Source of the DNA: Candidatus Tepidiaquacellales bacterium UBA2330
GTDB lineage: Bacteria > Bacteroidota > Ignavibacteria > Tepidaquicellales > Tepidaquicellaceae
Length of the DNA stretch: 64,000 nucleotides
Reading direction: 5' to 3'
Assembly: GCA_002344965.1 (NCBI GenBank)
Contig: DDUU01000045.1
Span: 1 to 64,000 of the forward strand
Shown here: positions 26,500-36,536 of the stretch, in pieces
Layout of the letters: each line of letters begins with the position of its first letter
Position numbering within the stretch: the stretch's first letter is position 1
The notes under the pieces: generated by a model
What the model was told of the DNA's origin: nothing
Database searches by the model: none
What the model saw: only the letters and a program-made list of their open reading frames with translations
Program-made: the position numbers and the translations under genes

Positions 26500-29364
26500 A
26501 TGAAAACACTTCCCAGCGGAAAGGTAACATTTCTTTTTACGGATATAGAAGGCAGTGTAAAGCTTGCTCAGAAGCATTCCGGAATTTTAAAAGAACTTCT
26601 TGATAAGCATAATGATATTATTGAACAGTCAGTAACTGAAAATAACGGATTCGTTTTTAAAATAATCGGCGATGCTTTCTGCTGTTCTTTTGAGAATCCA
26701 AAAGATGCTCTGAATGCTTCCGTATCCGCTCAGAGAAAATTTAATTCCGAAGACTGGAAAGGCGCTGAAATGAAGGTGCGAATGGGAATTCATACCGGAC
26801 CTGCTGAATGGTCAGAATCAGGGTATATGGGTTATATGACATTAGCGCGTTCACACAGGGTGATGTCTGCGGCAAACGGCGGTCAGATAATTATCTCCGA
26901 AGATTCGAAAAATGCAATTAATGAAGATTTAAATGACAAAATCAAATTCCGTGATCTTGGTGAGAGAAGACTTAAGGATCTTATCCGTCCTATAAAATTA
27001 TTTCAGCCTTTAGCTGAAGGTATAATTTCTGAATTTCCTCCTTTAAAAACCCTCGATGCACGGCCTAACAATCTGCCTTTACAGCTGTCAAGTTTTATCG
27101 GCAGGGAAGATGAAATTTCAACTCTTAAAAAATTATTATCAGAATCCAGACTTATTACATTAATCGGGTCCGGAGGTTCCGGAAAAACCAGACTTTCGCT
27201 GCAGGCAGGAGCGGATCTAATTGATAAATATATTAACGGTGTTTGGTTTATAGATCTCGCAGCACTGCAGGATGGAAATCTGATTTATCTGAAAATTGCT
27301 GAATCTATTGGTCTGAATGAGCAGCAGGGAAAATCTATTGAAGAAAATATTTATGATTATATAAAGGATAAGGAATTACTTATTATCCTTGATAACTGCG
27401 AACATCTGATAAATGATTGCGCAAATTTATGCATGAATTTTCTTCGTCATTCTTCAAAGATGAAAATCCTTGCAACGAGCAGGGAAGCGCTAAAATGTCA
27501 CGGAGAAATTTTACTAAACGTACCTCCTTTAAAATTTCCTGTACCGAAGGATAACCCTGCTCCAGAAAAATTAGTTCAGTATGAAGCAGTAAGATTATTT
27601 ATTGAGAGAGCATTAAGCGTCAGTTCAAATTTCCGTGTAAATAACGAAAATGCATCTGCTCTTGCCGGAATCTGTTTTCAGTTAGACGGGATACCGCTTG
27701 CAATAGAACTTGCCGCTGCAAGAGTAAAAATATTACCGCTTGAAAAAATTTATGAAAAGCTTAGTGACAGATTCAGACTTTTAACCGGCGGCAGCAGGAC
27801 AATGCTTCCGAGGCAGCAGACACTTAGCGCAATGATAGACTGGAGCTACGATCTGTTAAATGAAAAAGAAAAATTATTATTTGAAAGGTTATCTGTTTTC
27901 TCAGGCGGCTGGACTCTTGAAGCTGCCGAGAAAATATGTTCGGATGAGATGATTGAAGAATTTGAAGTAATAGATATTCTTTCCGGACTGATTGAAAAAT
28001 CTCTTGTTGTTTCAAAAGATACCGAAAATGAAATCCGTTTCAATATGCTTGTAACTATCCGCCAATATGCTTTAAATAAAATTAAAGATGGTAATAACAT
28101 TTTTTCAAAACATTTTTTTTATTTTAAAGATACAGGAAATTATGCAATGCATATATCAAAAGGACTGGATCAAAAGAAATATATAGATATTATGGAGTCT
28201 GAGACTGATAATATCAGAGCGGCAATAAACTGGGGAACGGATAATGAAACTGAAGAGACATTCAGATTTATAAATAATCTGTCTGAATTCTGGAGAATCA
28301 AAGGATATTATTCGGAAGGATATCAGACCTGTAAAAATATACTTAAGAAGAAACCGGAAGTAAGCGGTAATCTAAAAGCGGATGTATTGTATTCCCAGGC
28401 ACTGAGTGCTTACGGAATAGGTAAATTAAAAGAAATGGAAGATATTACAAACAGCTGTCTGTCCTTGTATGAAGAATTAGATAACAGTTTCGGAATTGCA
28501 AAATGCTATGAGCTGCTTGGAATAATCTGCAATGCAAGGTCAGATGATCTGAAAAAGACATCGGATTATCATTATAAATCTCTAAAAATATTCAGAGAAC
28601 TGGGAGAGAAATGTGATATAGCAAATTCATTGTATAATTTATCCTTTATCCTGCACAGGCAGGGAGATATGGAAACAGCTTTTAAAATGAAAAATGAAGC
28701 GCTTGAAATATTTAAAGAAATCGGTGACACACACAGGATTGCTTTGATACTTGCAAATCTGGGTGTGATTTATTTCAGGATGGAGGAGTACGATAAAGCG
28801 CAGTCATATACTGAAGAAAGTCTGGCGCTTTCGTATCAGATAGGAGACAAGTATTTGATTTCAATAAACCTTGTAAACTTCGGCTGTATAAATACAGGTA
28901 TAAAAGATTATGAAAAAGCTCTTGAATATTTAGAGAAAGCTATGGAAATATTCAGTGAATGCGGTTATATCATTAATGTTATCCCTGCTTTATTATATAT
29001 CGGTGAAGTATATAAATTTACGGGTGAATTTGAAAAAGCAATTGTAAATTATAAAGAATCAGTATTGAAAGGATCAGAAAACGGCATTGAATATTTTCTT
29101 CCAAATAACATATTCGGAATGGCTGAAGTTTTTTTCAAAACAAAAAAATTTGATAAATCATATAAATTTTTTCAAATGCTGAAAACATTGGATGAAGTTC
29201 ATGACAAAAAAATAGGAGTCAAAAAAAGTATTTCAGTTGAAAAATATATGAATCAGTTGTTTGAAATTTCAGGAGAGAATAGAAAATTAAAAGACGCAGT
29301 TCTAGATACTGATTTAAGCGTCGATGACATAATAAAGATCGCGCTTTCAGAAGAAAATGTTTAG
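26500..29364 (+). CDS. Class III cyclase - NB-ARC/STAND ATPase - TPR signalling protein
   Basis: This 954-residue soluble protein joins three parts. Residues 5-190 are a class III adenylate/guanylate cyclase domain with metal aspartates Asp15 (FTDIEGS) and Asp58 (IGDAF) and Lys54. The segment near GYMTLARSHRVMSAANGGQ keeps an arginine but has alanine where the transition-state asparagine usually lies, so activity may be reduced. Residues 195-560 are an NB-ARC/STAND ATPase: Walker A GSGGSGKT (223-230), Walker B LLIILDN, TSREALKC and GIPLAIELAAARV. The rest is a TPR array (for example AQSYTEESLALSYQIGD). No LuxR DNA-binding end is present. It resembles ligand-sensing STAND proteins, with the cyclase as output. 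Confidence 0.85.
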   Translation: MKTLPSGKVTFLFTDIEGSVKLAQKHSGILKELLDKHNDIIEQSVTENNGFVFKIIGDAFCCSFENPKDALNASVSAQRKFNSEDWKGAEMKVRMGIHTGPAEWSESGYMGYMTLARSHRVMSAANGGQIIISEDSKNAINEDLNDKIKFRDLGERRLKDLIRPIKLFQPLAEGIISEFPPLKTLDARPNNLPLQLSSFIGREDEISTLKKLLSESRLITLIGSGGSGKTRLSLQAGADLIDKYINGVWFIDLAALQDGNLIYLKIAESIGLNEQQGKSIEENIYDYIKDKELLIILDNCEHLINDCANLCMNFLRHSSKMKILATSREALKCHGEILLNVPPLKFPVPKDNPAPEKLVQYEAVRLFIERALSVSSNFRVNNENASALAGICFQLDGIPLAIELAAARVKILPLEKIYEKLSDRFRLLTGGSRTMLPRQQTLSAMIDWSYDLLNEKEKLLFERLSVFSGGWTLEAAEKICSDEMIEEFEVIDILSGLIEKSLVVSKDTENEIRFNMLVTIRQYALNKIKDGNNIFSKHFFYFKDTGNYAMHISKGLDQKKYIDIMESETDNIRAAINWGTDNETEETFRFINNLSEFWRIKGYYSEGYQTCKNILKKKPEVSGNLKADVLYSQALSAYGIGKLKEMEDITNSCLSLYEELDNSFGIAKCYELLGIICNARSDDLKKTSDYHYKSLKIFRELGEKCDIANSLYNLSFILHRQGDMETAFKMKNEALEIFKEIGDTHRIALILANLGVIYFRMEEYDKAQSYTEESLALSYQIGDKYLISINLVNFGCINTGIKDYEKALEYLEKAMEIFSECGYIINVIPALLYIGEVYKFTGEFEKAIVNYKESVLKGSENGIEYFLPNNIFGMAEVFFKTKKFDKSYKFFQMLKTLDEVHDKKIGVKKSISVEKYMNQLFEISGENRKLKDAVLDTDLSVDDIIKIALSEENV

Positions 29365-29410
29365 AAAGATTAACTAAAAAATTATAATTTAAAAAACAAA
29401 TAACAGCCAA

Positions 29411-31117
29411 ATGAAATTCTCAGAAATGAAATATGCAAGACCGGATATAGAAAATGTAAGTAAAAATTTTAGAGAACTGATCCGGAAATTTAAGGAGTCG
29501 AAATCATTTGATGAAGCGGACCGCATTCTTGATGAAATAAATACATTAAGAAATCATTTTTACACAATGAAAGTAATCGCATTTATAAATTATTCGATTG
29601 ATACAGATAACAAAAATTTTCAGTCGGAGCAGGATTATTTTGATGAAACGGAACCTGTTTTCAATGATATTGAAACTGAATATTACCGCGAACTTGTAAA
29701 TTCTGAATACAGGGAAGAGCTTTCCGGGAAATACGGAAAGCATTTATTTGAAATTGCTGAAATTTTTCTGAAGAGCATATCTCATGAAATAATAGAAGAA
29801 CTGAAAAAGGAGAATCACCTGAAGAGCGAATATTTAAAACTAAAGGCCTCGGCAAAAGTGGATTTTATGGGGTCGGAAAAAAATCTTCAGGAGCTGCAGC
29901 CGTACATGGAATCCAAAGATCAGGAAATCCGGCATAAAGCGGTAAATTCATACTGGGGATTTTTTGCCGATAATACAATAGAGTTAGATAAAATATTTGA
30001 TAAGTTAATAAAACTAAGAAATGAAATGGCTTTAAAAATGGGATATAAAAATTTTATAGAACTCGGATATGCAAGGATGATGCGGATGGATTACGATGAA
30101 AAGATGGTATGGGATTTTCGCGAAAATGTAAAAAAATATATAGTACCTTTAAGTATAAAATTAAGAGAAAGACAAAGAAAACGTCTGAGTCTGAATAAAC
30201 TTTTATTTCATGATGCTTCAATAAGATTTAAATCCGGAAACGCGGTTCCAAAGGGAGATCCTGAATGGATAATGGAAGAAGGAAAAAAAATGTATGACGA
30301 GCTTTCTCCGGAGACGAGAGAGTTCATAGATTTTATGATGGAGAATGAATTGTTTGATGTGTTCAGCAGAAAAGGAAAAGCAGATATGGGATATTGCGAT
30401 TATATATCAGATTACAAGAGTCCGTATATATTCGCTAATATGAACGGAACGGAAGATGATATAACAGTCCTGACACATGAGGCAGGCCATGCATTCCAGT
30501 CATACTGCAGCCGTGATTTTCATTTCAGGGAATATTCAAATCCGACATCTGAAACAGCAGAGATCCATTCCATGAGTATGGAATTTCTTACTTATCCATG
30601 GATGAAGTTATTTTTCAGAGAAGATACGGATAAATTTAAGTTTTCACATATTAATGAATGTATAAAGTTTATTCCTTACGGTGTGCTAGTGGATCATTTT
30701 CAGCACTGGGTATATGAGAATCCCGGAGCGACACCGACTGAAAGAAAGAATAGGTGGAGAGAGCTGGAGAAAATTTACATACCTGATCTGGATTTCGGAG
30801 ATATTGAATTTCTTGAGCAGGGAGGAAGGTGGCAGAAGCAGGGGCATATTTATGAGAGTCCTTTTTATTATATAGATTATTGTCTGGCTCAGATGTGCGC
30901 ATTTCAATTCTGGAGTAAGGCGATACATAACGTTAATGACAATTTTGAAAATTCAATACGTGAATATATAGAGTTATGTAAAAAAGGGGGAAGCGATACA
31001 TTTTTAAAACTTGCAGAGAGTGCAAATTTGCGTTCGCCATTTTCCGAGGATTTGTTCAGGGATATATCTAAAGAGTTAGAGGAATATACAGATAGTGTGA
31101 ATGATACGGAGTTTTAG
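29411..31117 (+). CDS. M3-family oligoendopeptidase (copy 1)
   Basis: This 568-residue cytoplasmic zinc peptidase belongs to family M3 (PepF/oligoendopeptidase F-like). The zinc site is HEAGH at residues 356-360, with the downstream glutamate in ETAEIHSMSMEF about 25 residues later. A helical N-terminal half covers the active-site channel, as in the family. No signal peptide. It lies 46 bp behind the cyclase/STAND gene. A clear paralog of the same length lies at 33665-35371. Confidence 0.92.
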   Translation: MKFSEMKYARPDIENVSKNFRELIRKFKESKSFDEADRILDEINTLRNHFYTMKVIAFINYSIDTDNKNFQSEQDYFDETEPVFNDIETEYYRELVNSEYREELSGKYGKHLFEIAEIFLKSISHEIIEELKKENHLKSEYLKLKASAKVDFMGSEKNLQELQPYMESKDQEIRHKAVNSYWGFFADNTIELDKIFDKLIKLRNEMALKMGYKNFIELGYARMMRMDYDEKMVWDFRENVKKYIVPLSIKLRERQRKRLSLNKLLFHDASIRFKSGNAVPKGDPEWIMEEGKKMYDELSPETREFIDFMMENELFDVFSRKGKADMGYCDYISDYKSPYIFANMNGTEDDITVLTHEAGHAFQSYCSRDFHFREYSNPTSETAEIHSMSMEFLTYPWMKLFFREDTDKFKFSHINECIKFIPYGVLVDHFQHWVYENPGATPTERKNRWRELEKIYIPDLDFGDIEFLEQGGRWQKQGHIYESPFYYIDYCLAQMCAFQFWSKAIHNVNDNFENSIREYIELCKKGGSDTFLKLAESANLRSPFSEDLFRDISKELEEYTDSVNDTEF

Positions 31118-31184
31118 GTAATTAAAAAAGTGTAAGGTAGAAATAATTGAGATTTGGTGTATGAGGCAGGTTTTGGTTTCTTCT

Positions 31185-31214
31185 GGGGAAAAACCGTTTA
31201 AACGGTTTTTCCCC
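31185..31214. repeat. 30-bp perfect intergenic palindrome
   Basis: GGGGAAAAACCGTTT is followed at once by its complement, giving a perfect 30-nt palindrome with no loop. Its core AAACCGTTTAAACGGTTT is nearly the core of the hairpin at 13461-13480. It lies in a 299-bp gap with no gene that I can see, 67 bp behind the M3 gene. Confidence 0.7.
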
Positions 31215-31416
31215 ACTGACACCTTCTCCTGTTTCTAATAATCCATTCCTCCAATTTTATCCCGCGAAGACTTACTAACACCCCCACCCCCTTTATTATC
31301 ACTTGTAACACTCGCTTAATAAAGTTATTTTGTATACTTTAATATCTGAAATGCCTCCCGATTTATTTTACCAGTTACTGATTTAACAATTTTAAAACCC
31401 CAATAAAATTTTATTT

Positions 31417-33270
31417 TTGAAAAATTTATTATTTAATAAAAAATTAAGAAATATTGCCATCATTGCACACGTTGATCACGGTAAAACTACTCTTGTCGAC
31501 CATATGTTCAGACAAAGCGGTATGTTCCGTGAAAATCAGGAAGTAACCGAAAGACTTATGGACAGTATGGATCTTGAAAAAGAAAGAGGAATTACTATTG
31601 CCGCTAAAAACTGTTCCGTAACCTGGGGTGATACAAAAATAAATATTCTTGATACCCCCGGTCACGCTGATTTCGGAGGCGAAGTGGAAAGAGCCCTTAT
31701 GATGGTCGACGGAGTTATTCTCCTTGTTGACGCTTCCGAAGGTCCTCTTCCTCAAACAAGATTTGTCCTGAAAAAAGCCCTTGAGTCTGATCTGAAAATC
31801 ATTGTAGTCGTGAACAAAATTGACAGAAAGGACGCAAGACCTCAGGAAGTGCTTAATGAAGTTTATGATCTTTTCATTGACCTTGACGCTAATGAAGAGC
31901 AGATTGAATTTCCTGTGCTCTATGCTGTCGGAAGAGACGGCATTGCTCAGAAAAATCTCAGCGATAAAGGAAAAGATCTTTCTGTTCTCTTTGAAACAAT
32001 TATTGAAGAAATTCATCCTCCGTCCTTTGATCCGGATGAACCTTTTCAAATGCTCGTTGCTGATCTGGATTATTCCGATTATGTCGGAAGACTTGCAATC
32101 GGTAAGATTACTAACGGTGTGATCAGAAAAAATGATGAACTTGTCTGCATTAACGAGAATGGTGATGCGCTGCCATTAAAAATATCAAAATTACAGATTT
32201 ACGACGGTGTCAATTTTAAGGAATCTGAAATTGTTGAAGCAGGTGATATAGCTATACTTGCAGGCATTGAGGATGTTCATATCGGAGATACTGTCTGTAA
32301 TAAAGAATCTCCAAAAGCTCTTAAAAGAATAGCAGTTGATGAACCGACGATCTCTATGAAGTTTTCAATAAATACTTCTCCGCTTTCCGGCAGAGAAGGA
32401 AAAATTGTTCAGTCAAATAAAATCAGAGAACGGCTTATGAAAGAAACTCTGAGTAATGTCGGTCTGAAAGTAGAAGATACAAACGAAGGAGATAGTTTCA
32501 TTGTCAAAGGCAGAGGTGAATTTCAAATGGTAATACTTATTGAAACAATGAGAAGAGAAGGATTTGAACTAAGCGTCGGAAGACCGCAGGTTATTTTTAA
32601 GAAAAAGGATGGAAAGCTGTTAGAGCCGATAGAACACTTATTTATAGATTGCGATGAAAATTTTGTCGGCGTAATTTCCGAAAAACTTTCAAAGCGAAAG
32701 GGCAGAATGATCAATCTCGTTAACCACGGTACCGGAAGGGTGAGAGTAGAGTTTTCTATTCCTTCAAGATCACTGATCGGTTACAGAAATGAATTTCTTA
32801 CGGACACTCGCGGCACAGGAATAATGAATTCTTATCTGCAGGGTTATGAAGAACACAGAGGTGAATTTCCTGCAAGATTAACCGGCTCTCTTGTTTCTGA
32901 CAGAATGGGAGAGGCATTATCTTATTCTCTCTATAATCTTGAGCCCAGAGGAACTTTGTTTTGTGTTCCGAATGATGTTGTTTATGAAGGAATGATAGTC
33001 GGCGAACATAATAGAGATAATGATCTTGATGTTAATCCTACCAAAGGTAAAAAGCTGTCTAATATGAGAGCTTCAGGAAAAGATGAAAGTATGATCCTTA
33101 CGCCTGTTGTTCCTATGACACTGGAAAAAGCCATAGATTTTATAAAAGATGATGAACTTGTAGAAGTAACTCCGAAAACTATAAGATTAAGAAAAGCAAT
33201 ATTATCTTCACAGACTAGACATACCAACAGAGGTAAAGCATTTCAGAAATTAACAGAAGCAGTACAATAA
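31417..33270 (+). CDS. typA: Ribosome-associated GTPase TypA/BipA
   Basis: This 617-residue translational GTPase acts on the ribosome in assembly and stress responses. G1 is AHVDHGKT (residues 17-24), the switch-II motif DTPGHADF follows, then VNKIDR (G4). The EF-G-like domains and the TypA-specific C-terminus with GTRGTGIMN-type sequence (here DTRGTGIMNSYLQGY) are intact, and the length is normal. The start is TTG; a few residues (MKNLLFNKK) precede the conserved LRNIAIIAHVDHG. The ferredoxin gene follows 4 bp after the stop. Confidence 0.96.
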   Translation: MKNLLFNKKLRNIAIIAHVDHGKTTLVDHMFRQSGMFRENQEVTERLMDSMDLEKERGITIAAKNCSVTWGDTKINILDTPGHADFGGEVERALMMVDGVILLVDASEGPLPQTRFVLKKALESDLKIIVVVNKIDRKDARPQEVLNEVYDLFIDLDANEEQIEFPVLYAVGRDGIAQKNLSDKGKDLSVLFETIIEEIHPPSFDPDEPFQMLVADLDYSDYVGRLAIGKITNGVIRKNDELVCINENGDALPLKISKLQIYDGVNFKESEIVEAGDIAILAGIEDVHIGDTVCNKESPKALKRIAVDEPTISMKFSINTSPLSGREGKIVQSNKIRERLMKETLSNVGLKVEDTNEGDSFIVKGRGEFQMVILIETMRREGFELSVGRPQVIFKKKDGKLLEPIEHLFIDCDENFVGVISEKLSKRKGRMINLVNHGTGRVRVEFSIPSRSLIGYRNEFLTDTRGTGIMNSYLQGYEEHRGEFPARLTGSLVSDRMGEALSYSLYNLEPRGTLFCVPNDVVYEGMIVGEHNRDNDLDVNPTKGKKLSNMRASGKDESMILTPVVPMTLEKAIDFIKDDELVEVTPKTIRLRKAILSSQTRHTNRGKAFQKLTEAVQ

Positions 33271-33274
33271 TAAT

Positions 33275-33625
33275 ATGAGTTCAAAATCACTTGAGGAAAA
33301 AGTAGAAAAGTTAGCGCTGGGTAAAATTAAGAGACATATTTTTCTATGCTGTGATCAGGCAAAAGATAAATGCTGTGAATATAATGAAGGTATGAAATCA
33401 TGGGAATATCTTAAGGACAGACTTAAAGAACTTGGTCTAACTAATGAAGGCGGTATTAACAGAACTAAAGCTAATTGTCTCAGGATCTGCATGGACGGTC
33501 CAATAGCTGTCGTCTATCCTGAAGGCATCTGGTACAGAAACTGCACTCCGGAAGTGCTTGAAAGAATTATTACGGAACATTTAATTAACGGAAATCCGGT
33601 TGAAGAATTCAGAATCAAAATTTAA
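33275..33625 (+). CDS. Thioredoxin-like [2Fe-2S] ferredoxin
   Basis: This 116-residue protein resembles the thioredoxin-fold [2Fe-2S] ferredoxins (NuoE-like C-terminal fold; also standalone in Bacteroidota and cyanobacteria). Four clustered cysteines lie at 25, 26, 33 and 34 (CCDQAKDKCC) and two at 68 and 72 (CLRIC); the usual ligands are Cys-x(8-11)-Cys and Cys-x3-Cys. It ends YRNCTPEVLERIITEHLING, also typical. The gene is 4 bp behind typA and likely translated from the same mRNA. Role: small electron carrier, partner unknown. Confidence 0.88.
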   Translation: MSSKSLEEKVEKLALGKIKRHIFLCCDQAKDKCCEYNEGMKSWEYLKDRLKELGLTNEGGINRTKANCLRICMDGPIAVVYPEGIWYRNCTPEVLERIITEHLINGNPVEEFRIKI

Positions 33626-33664
33626 AATTATTGTTTAAAAAAATATCTGAAAGGAAAATTTATT

Positions 33665-35371
33665 TTGAAGTTAAAATTTAATGAGTTTGAATATAAGCGT
33701 CCTGATATTAATTCAATTGAAAATGATTTTAATGAATTACTGAAGGAGTTCAGGAATGCTTCTGATGCGGAAATGCAATATTCGGTTATGAAAAAAATCA
33801 ATAACGTCAGGAAAGATTATGAATCAATGAGCAGAATTGCTTCAATAAGATTTACTGTTGATACTTCGGATAAATTTTATGAAGAAGAACATGATTTTTT
33901 TGATGAGATCGGACCGGTTTATTCCGGACTTGTAAAAAGTTTTTATGCAGAGCTTATCAGTTCTCCATTCAGGAATGAGCTTGAGAAATTATGCGGAAAT
34001 CATATTTTCAAAATAGCTGAAGTATCGGTAAAAACATTTAAGCCTGAAATAATAGAAGATCTGAAAAAAGAAAATCAGCTTGTCTCCAGATATGTAAGAC
34101 TCATTGCTTCTGCCAGGATAGAATTTGATGGAGAAGACAGAAATATCGCGGGTATGGACCCATTCATGCAGTCTGATAACAGGGAGATAAGAAAAAAAGC
34201 TTATGATGCTAAATGGAATTTCTTTACTGAAAATGAAAATGAAATTGATCTGATTTATGACGAGCTTGTAAAAGTGCGGACCAAAATAGCCCGCAAACTG
34301 GGATATGAAAATTATATTCAGCTTGGATATGACAGATTAAAAAGAACAGGATATACTAGCGATGAAATTTCAAATTTCCGTAAAGATATTAAAGAATATT
34401 TAGTGCCTTTTACACAGGAACTGAAGGAGCTTCAGAAAAAAAGAATCGGGCTGGATAAGCTTTATTACTATGATGAAGAATATAATTTCAAAAACGGAAA
34501 CCCGAAACCTAAAGGCTCTCCTGACTGGATAGTTGAGAAAGCAAAGATAATGTATGATAAATTATCCCCGGAAACAAATGAATTTTTTAATTTCATGATC
34601 GAACATGATGTCATGGATCTGTATAACAGAAAGAATAAATCCGCCGGAGGTTATTGTTCATTTATTCAGAAATATCAGACACCTTTCATTTTTGCAAATA
34701 TGAACGGAACAGATCATGATATTAAAGTGCTTACACATGAAGCAGGTCATGCATTTCAGGCTTATGAAAGCAGAGGTTTTGAAATTCCCGAATATCAGCA
34801 TCCTACTCTTGAAGCGTGTGAGATTCATTCCATGAGTATGGAATTTATAACCTGGCCCTGGATGGATCTTTTCTTCAGGGAAGACACTGAGAAATTTTTA
34901 TTTTCTCACCTTAATAAAGCGCTGTCATTTATTCCATACGGCGTAACAGTAGATGAATATCAGCATTTTGTATATTCCAATCCTGAAGTTTCGCCCGATG
35001 AGAGAAAATCCGCTTGGAGAGAGATCGAAAAAAAATATATGCCTCACAAAAATTATGAAGGCAATGACTTTCTTGAGAGGGGAGGCTACTGGTTTGCGCA
35101 GGGTCATATTTTCAGAATGCCATTTTACTATATTGATTATTGTCTGGCTCAGATCTGTGCTCTGCAGTTCTGGATAAAATGCAATCATGACAGAGATATT
35201 GCATGGAAGGATTATCTGGATCTTTGTAAACAAGGCGGAAGCAAGTCTTTCCTCGAACTGATCAAAGTCGCAAAAATTGAATCGCCTTTCGAGAAAAATA
35301 TCGTAAAATCAATTGTCAGTTATTCTGAGAACTGGATTGAAAGTGTCAGTAAAGAATATGAACCCGTATAA
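33665..35371 (+). CDS. M3-family oligoendopeptidase (copy 2)
   Basis: This 568-residue paralog of the gene at 29411-31117 has the same length and layout, with HEAGH at residues 358-362 and CEIHSMSMEF downstream. Both share the closing stretch YYIDYCLAQ. The start is TTG at 33665, preceded by AAAGGAA (33650-33656) at good spacing, one of few ribosome sites in the region. It lies 39 bp behind the ferredoxin gene and is probably in the typA operon. Divergence between copies (for example SYCSRDFHFREY against AYESRGFEIPEY) suggests an old duplication. Confidence 0.92.
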   Translation: MKLKFNEFEYKRPDINSIENDFNELLKEFRNASDAEMQYSVMKKINNVRKDYESMSRIASIRFTVDTSDKFYEEEHDFFDEIGPVYSGLVKSFYAELISSPFRNELEKLCGNHIFKIAEVSVKTFKPEIIEDLKKENQLVSRYVRLIASARIEFDGEDRNIAGMDPFMQSDNREIRKKAYDAKWNFFTENENEIDLIYDELVKVRTKIARKLGYENYIQLGYDRLKRTGYTSDEISNFRKDIKEYLVPFTQELKELQKKRIGLDKLYYYDEEYNFKNGNPKPKGSPDWIVEKAKIMYDKLSPETNEFFNFMIEHDVMDLYNRKNKSAGGYCSFIQKYQTPFIFANMNGTDHDIKVLTHEAGHAFQAYESRGFEIPEYQHPTLEACEIHSMSMEFITWPWMDLFFREDTEKFLFSHLNKALSFIPYGVTVDEYQHFVYSNPEVSPDERKSAWREIEKKYMPHKNYEGNDFLERGGYWFAQGHIFRMPFYYIDYCLAQICALQFWIKCNHDRDIAWKDYLDLCKQGGSKSFLELIKVAKIESPFEKNIVKSIVSYSENWIESVSKEYEPV

Positions 35372-35455
35372 TTTTTTGAAATATTCTAAAGTACTGAAAT
35401 GACTTTAAAAATTTTTTAAACGGATTATAAATACATACCGATTAAAATTTAATTA

Positions 35456-36358
35456 ATGAAAAAGATTTTAAATTACAGGGTTTTACTCTATTACAAGTAT
35501 GTTCATATAGAAGATCATGAATCTTACGCAAAACAACATATGAAATTCTGCTCTTCACTCGGATTAAAAGGAAGAATCCTTATCGCTGAAGAAGGTATTA
35601 ACGGCACCGTCTCAGGAACTGCAGAGCAGACAAACGCATACATTTATGCAATGAGAATGGATACGAGATTTAAAGATATGGTTTTTAAAATTGATGAAGC
35701 GGAGGAACATGCATTTAAAAAACTCTATGTAAGACCTAAGAAAGAAATTGTTACAATGAATCTGGAAAACGACCTTAACCCGAATCAGATAACCGGTAAG
35801 CGTCTGAAGCCGGCGGAATTTCTGGAAGCAATGAAAGAAGAAAATGTTCTGATTGTGGATGTAAGAAATGATTATGAGTATGATATCGGACATTTTAAAA
35901 ATGCTGTAAGACCTGATGTTAAAAATTTTAAACAGTTTCCGGAGTGGGCAAAAAAAAATAAGGAGCTTTTAAAAAATAAAAAAATTCTTGCTTACTGTAC
36001 AGGCGGTGTCAGATGTGAAAAATTTTCAGGGTATCTTGTAAGGGAAGGTTTTACTAATGTGAATCAGCTTAAAGGAGGAATAATAGCATACTCAAAACAT
36101 CCGGATACAAAAGGAAGTTTGTTTGAAGGAAAATGTTATGTCTTTGATGAAAGAATAGCTGTCGATGTGAATTTTGCTGAAGGCACTATGATAGTCGGAA
36201 AGTGTTTTCATTGCGGAAGTCCAAGCGACAGATATGTAAACTGCGCTAACCTAAGCTGCCATACTCAGTTTCTCTGCTGTGACAATTGTGAAGAAAAAAC
36301 GGTAAAGACCTGCTCCGAAAAATGCAGGGATGTGGTTGACCTGTATATTAAAATTTAA
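35456..36358 (+). CDS. trhO: tRNA uridine-34 hydroxylase TrhO, rhodanese family
   Basis: This 300-residue protein matches the YceA/UPF0176 group, now known as the oxygen-dependent enzyme that hydroxylates uridine 34 of certain tRNAs. An N-terminal acylphosphatase-like domain (RILIAEEGINGTVSGT) precedes a rhodanese domain (VDVRNDYEYDIGHFKNA) with active Cys181 in CTGGVRC. A C-terminal Cys-rich segment (CFHCGSPSDRYVNC, then CCDNCEEKTVKTCSEKC) probably binds metal, as in longer members. ATG start; a single gene after the peptidase operon. Confidence 0.93.
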   Translation: MKKILNYRVLLYYKYVHIEDHESYAKQHMKFCSSLGLKGRILIAEEGINGTVSGTAEQTNAYIYAMRMDTRFKDMVFKIDEAEEHAFKKLYVRPKKEIVTMNLENDLNPNQITGKRLKPAEFLEAMKEENVLIVDVRNDYEYDIGHFKNAVRPDVKNFKQFPEWAKKNKELLKNKKILAYCTGGVRCEKFSGYLVREGFTNVNQLKGGIIAYSKHPDTKGSLFEGKCYVFDERIAVDVNFAEGTMIVGKCFHCGSPSDRYVNCANLSCHTQFLCCDNCEEKTVKTCSEKCRDVVDLYIKI

Positions 36359-36456
36359 ACCCATACGCTCTAACAATTTATCCCTTCCTGCTTATCAAAA
36401 TTATTTTAAGATTATTTATCTATGTAAAACTAATTCCCGATTTTTGAAAATAATTC

Positions 36457-36476
36457 TTCAAATTCCAGAATTTGAA
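36457..36476. other. Short perfect hairpin between convergent genes
   Basis: TTCAAATTC and GAATTTGAA form a 9-bp stem with a 2-nt loop in the gap between the convergent trhO and flavoprotein genes. It may serve as a weak terminator; the T-run is poor. Confidence 0.3.
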
Positions 36477-36536
36477 AAACCATGTAAAGTGATTCATTAT
36501 TAAGAATTCATATTGGGTAATTCGAAATTCAATATT

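Noticed and set aside
31444..32049. 201-codon minus-strand frame inside typA
   Set aside because: Shadow of the conserved typA coding frame; no independent signals.
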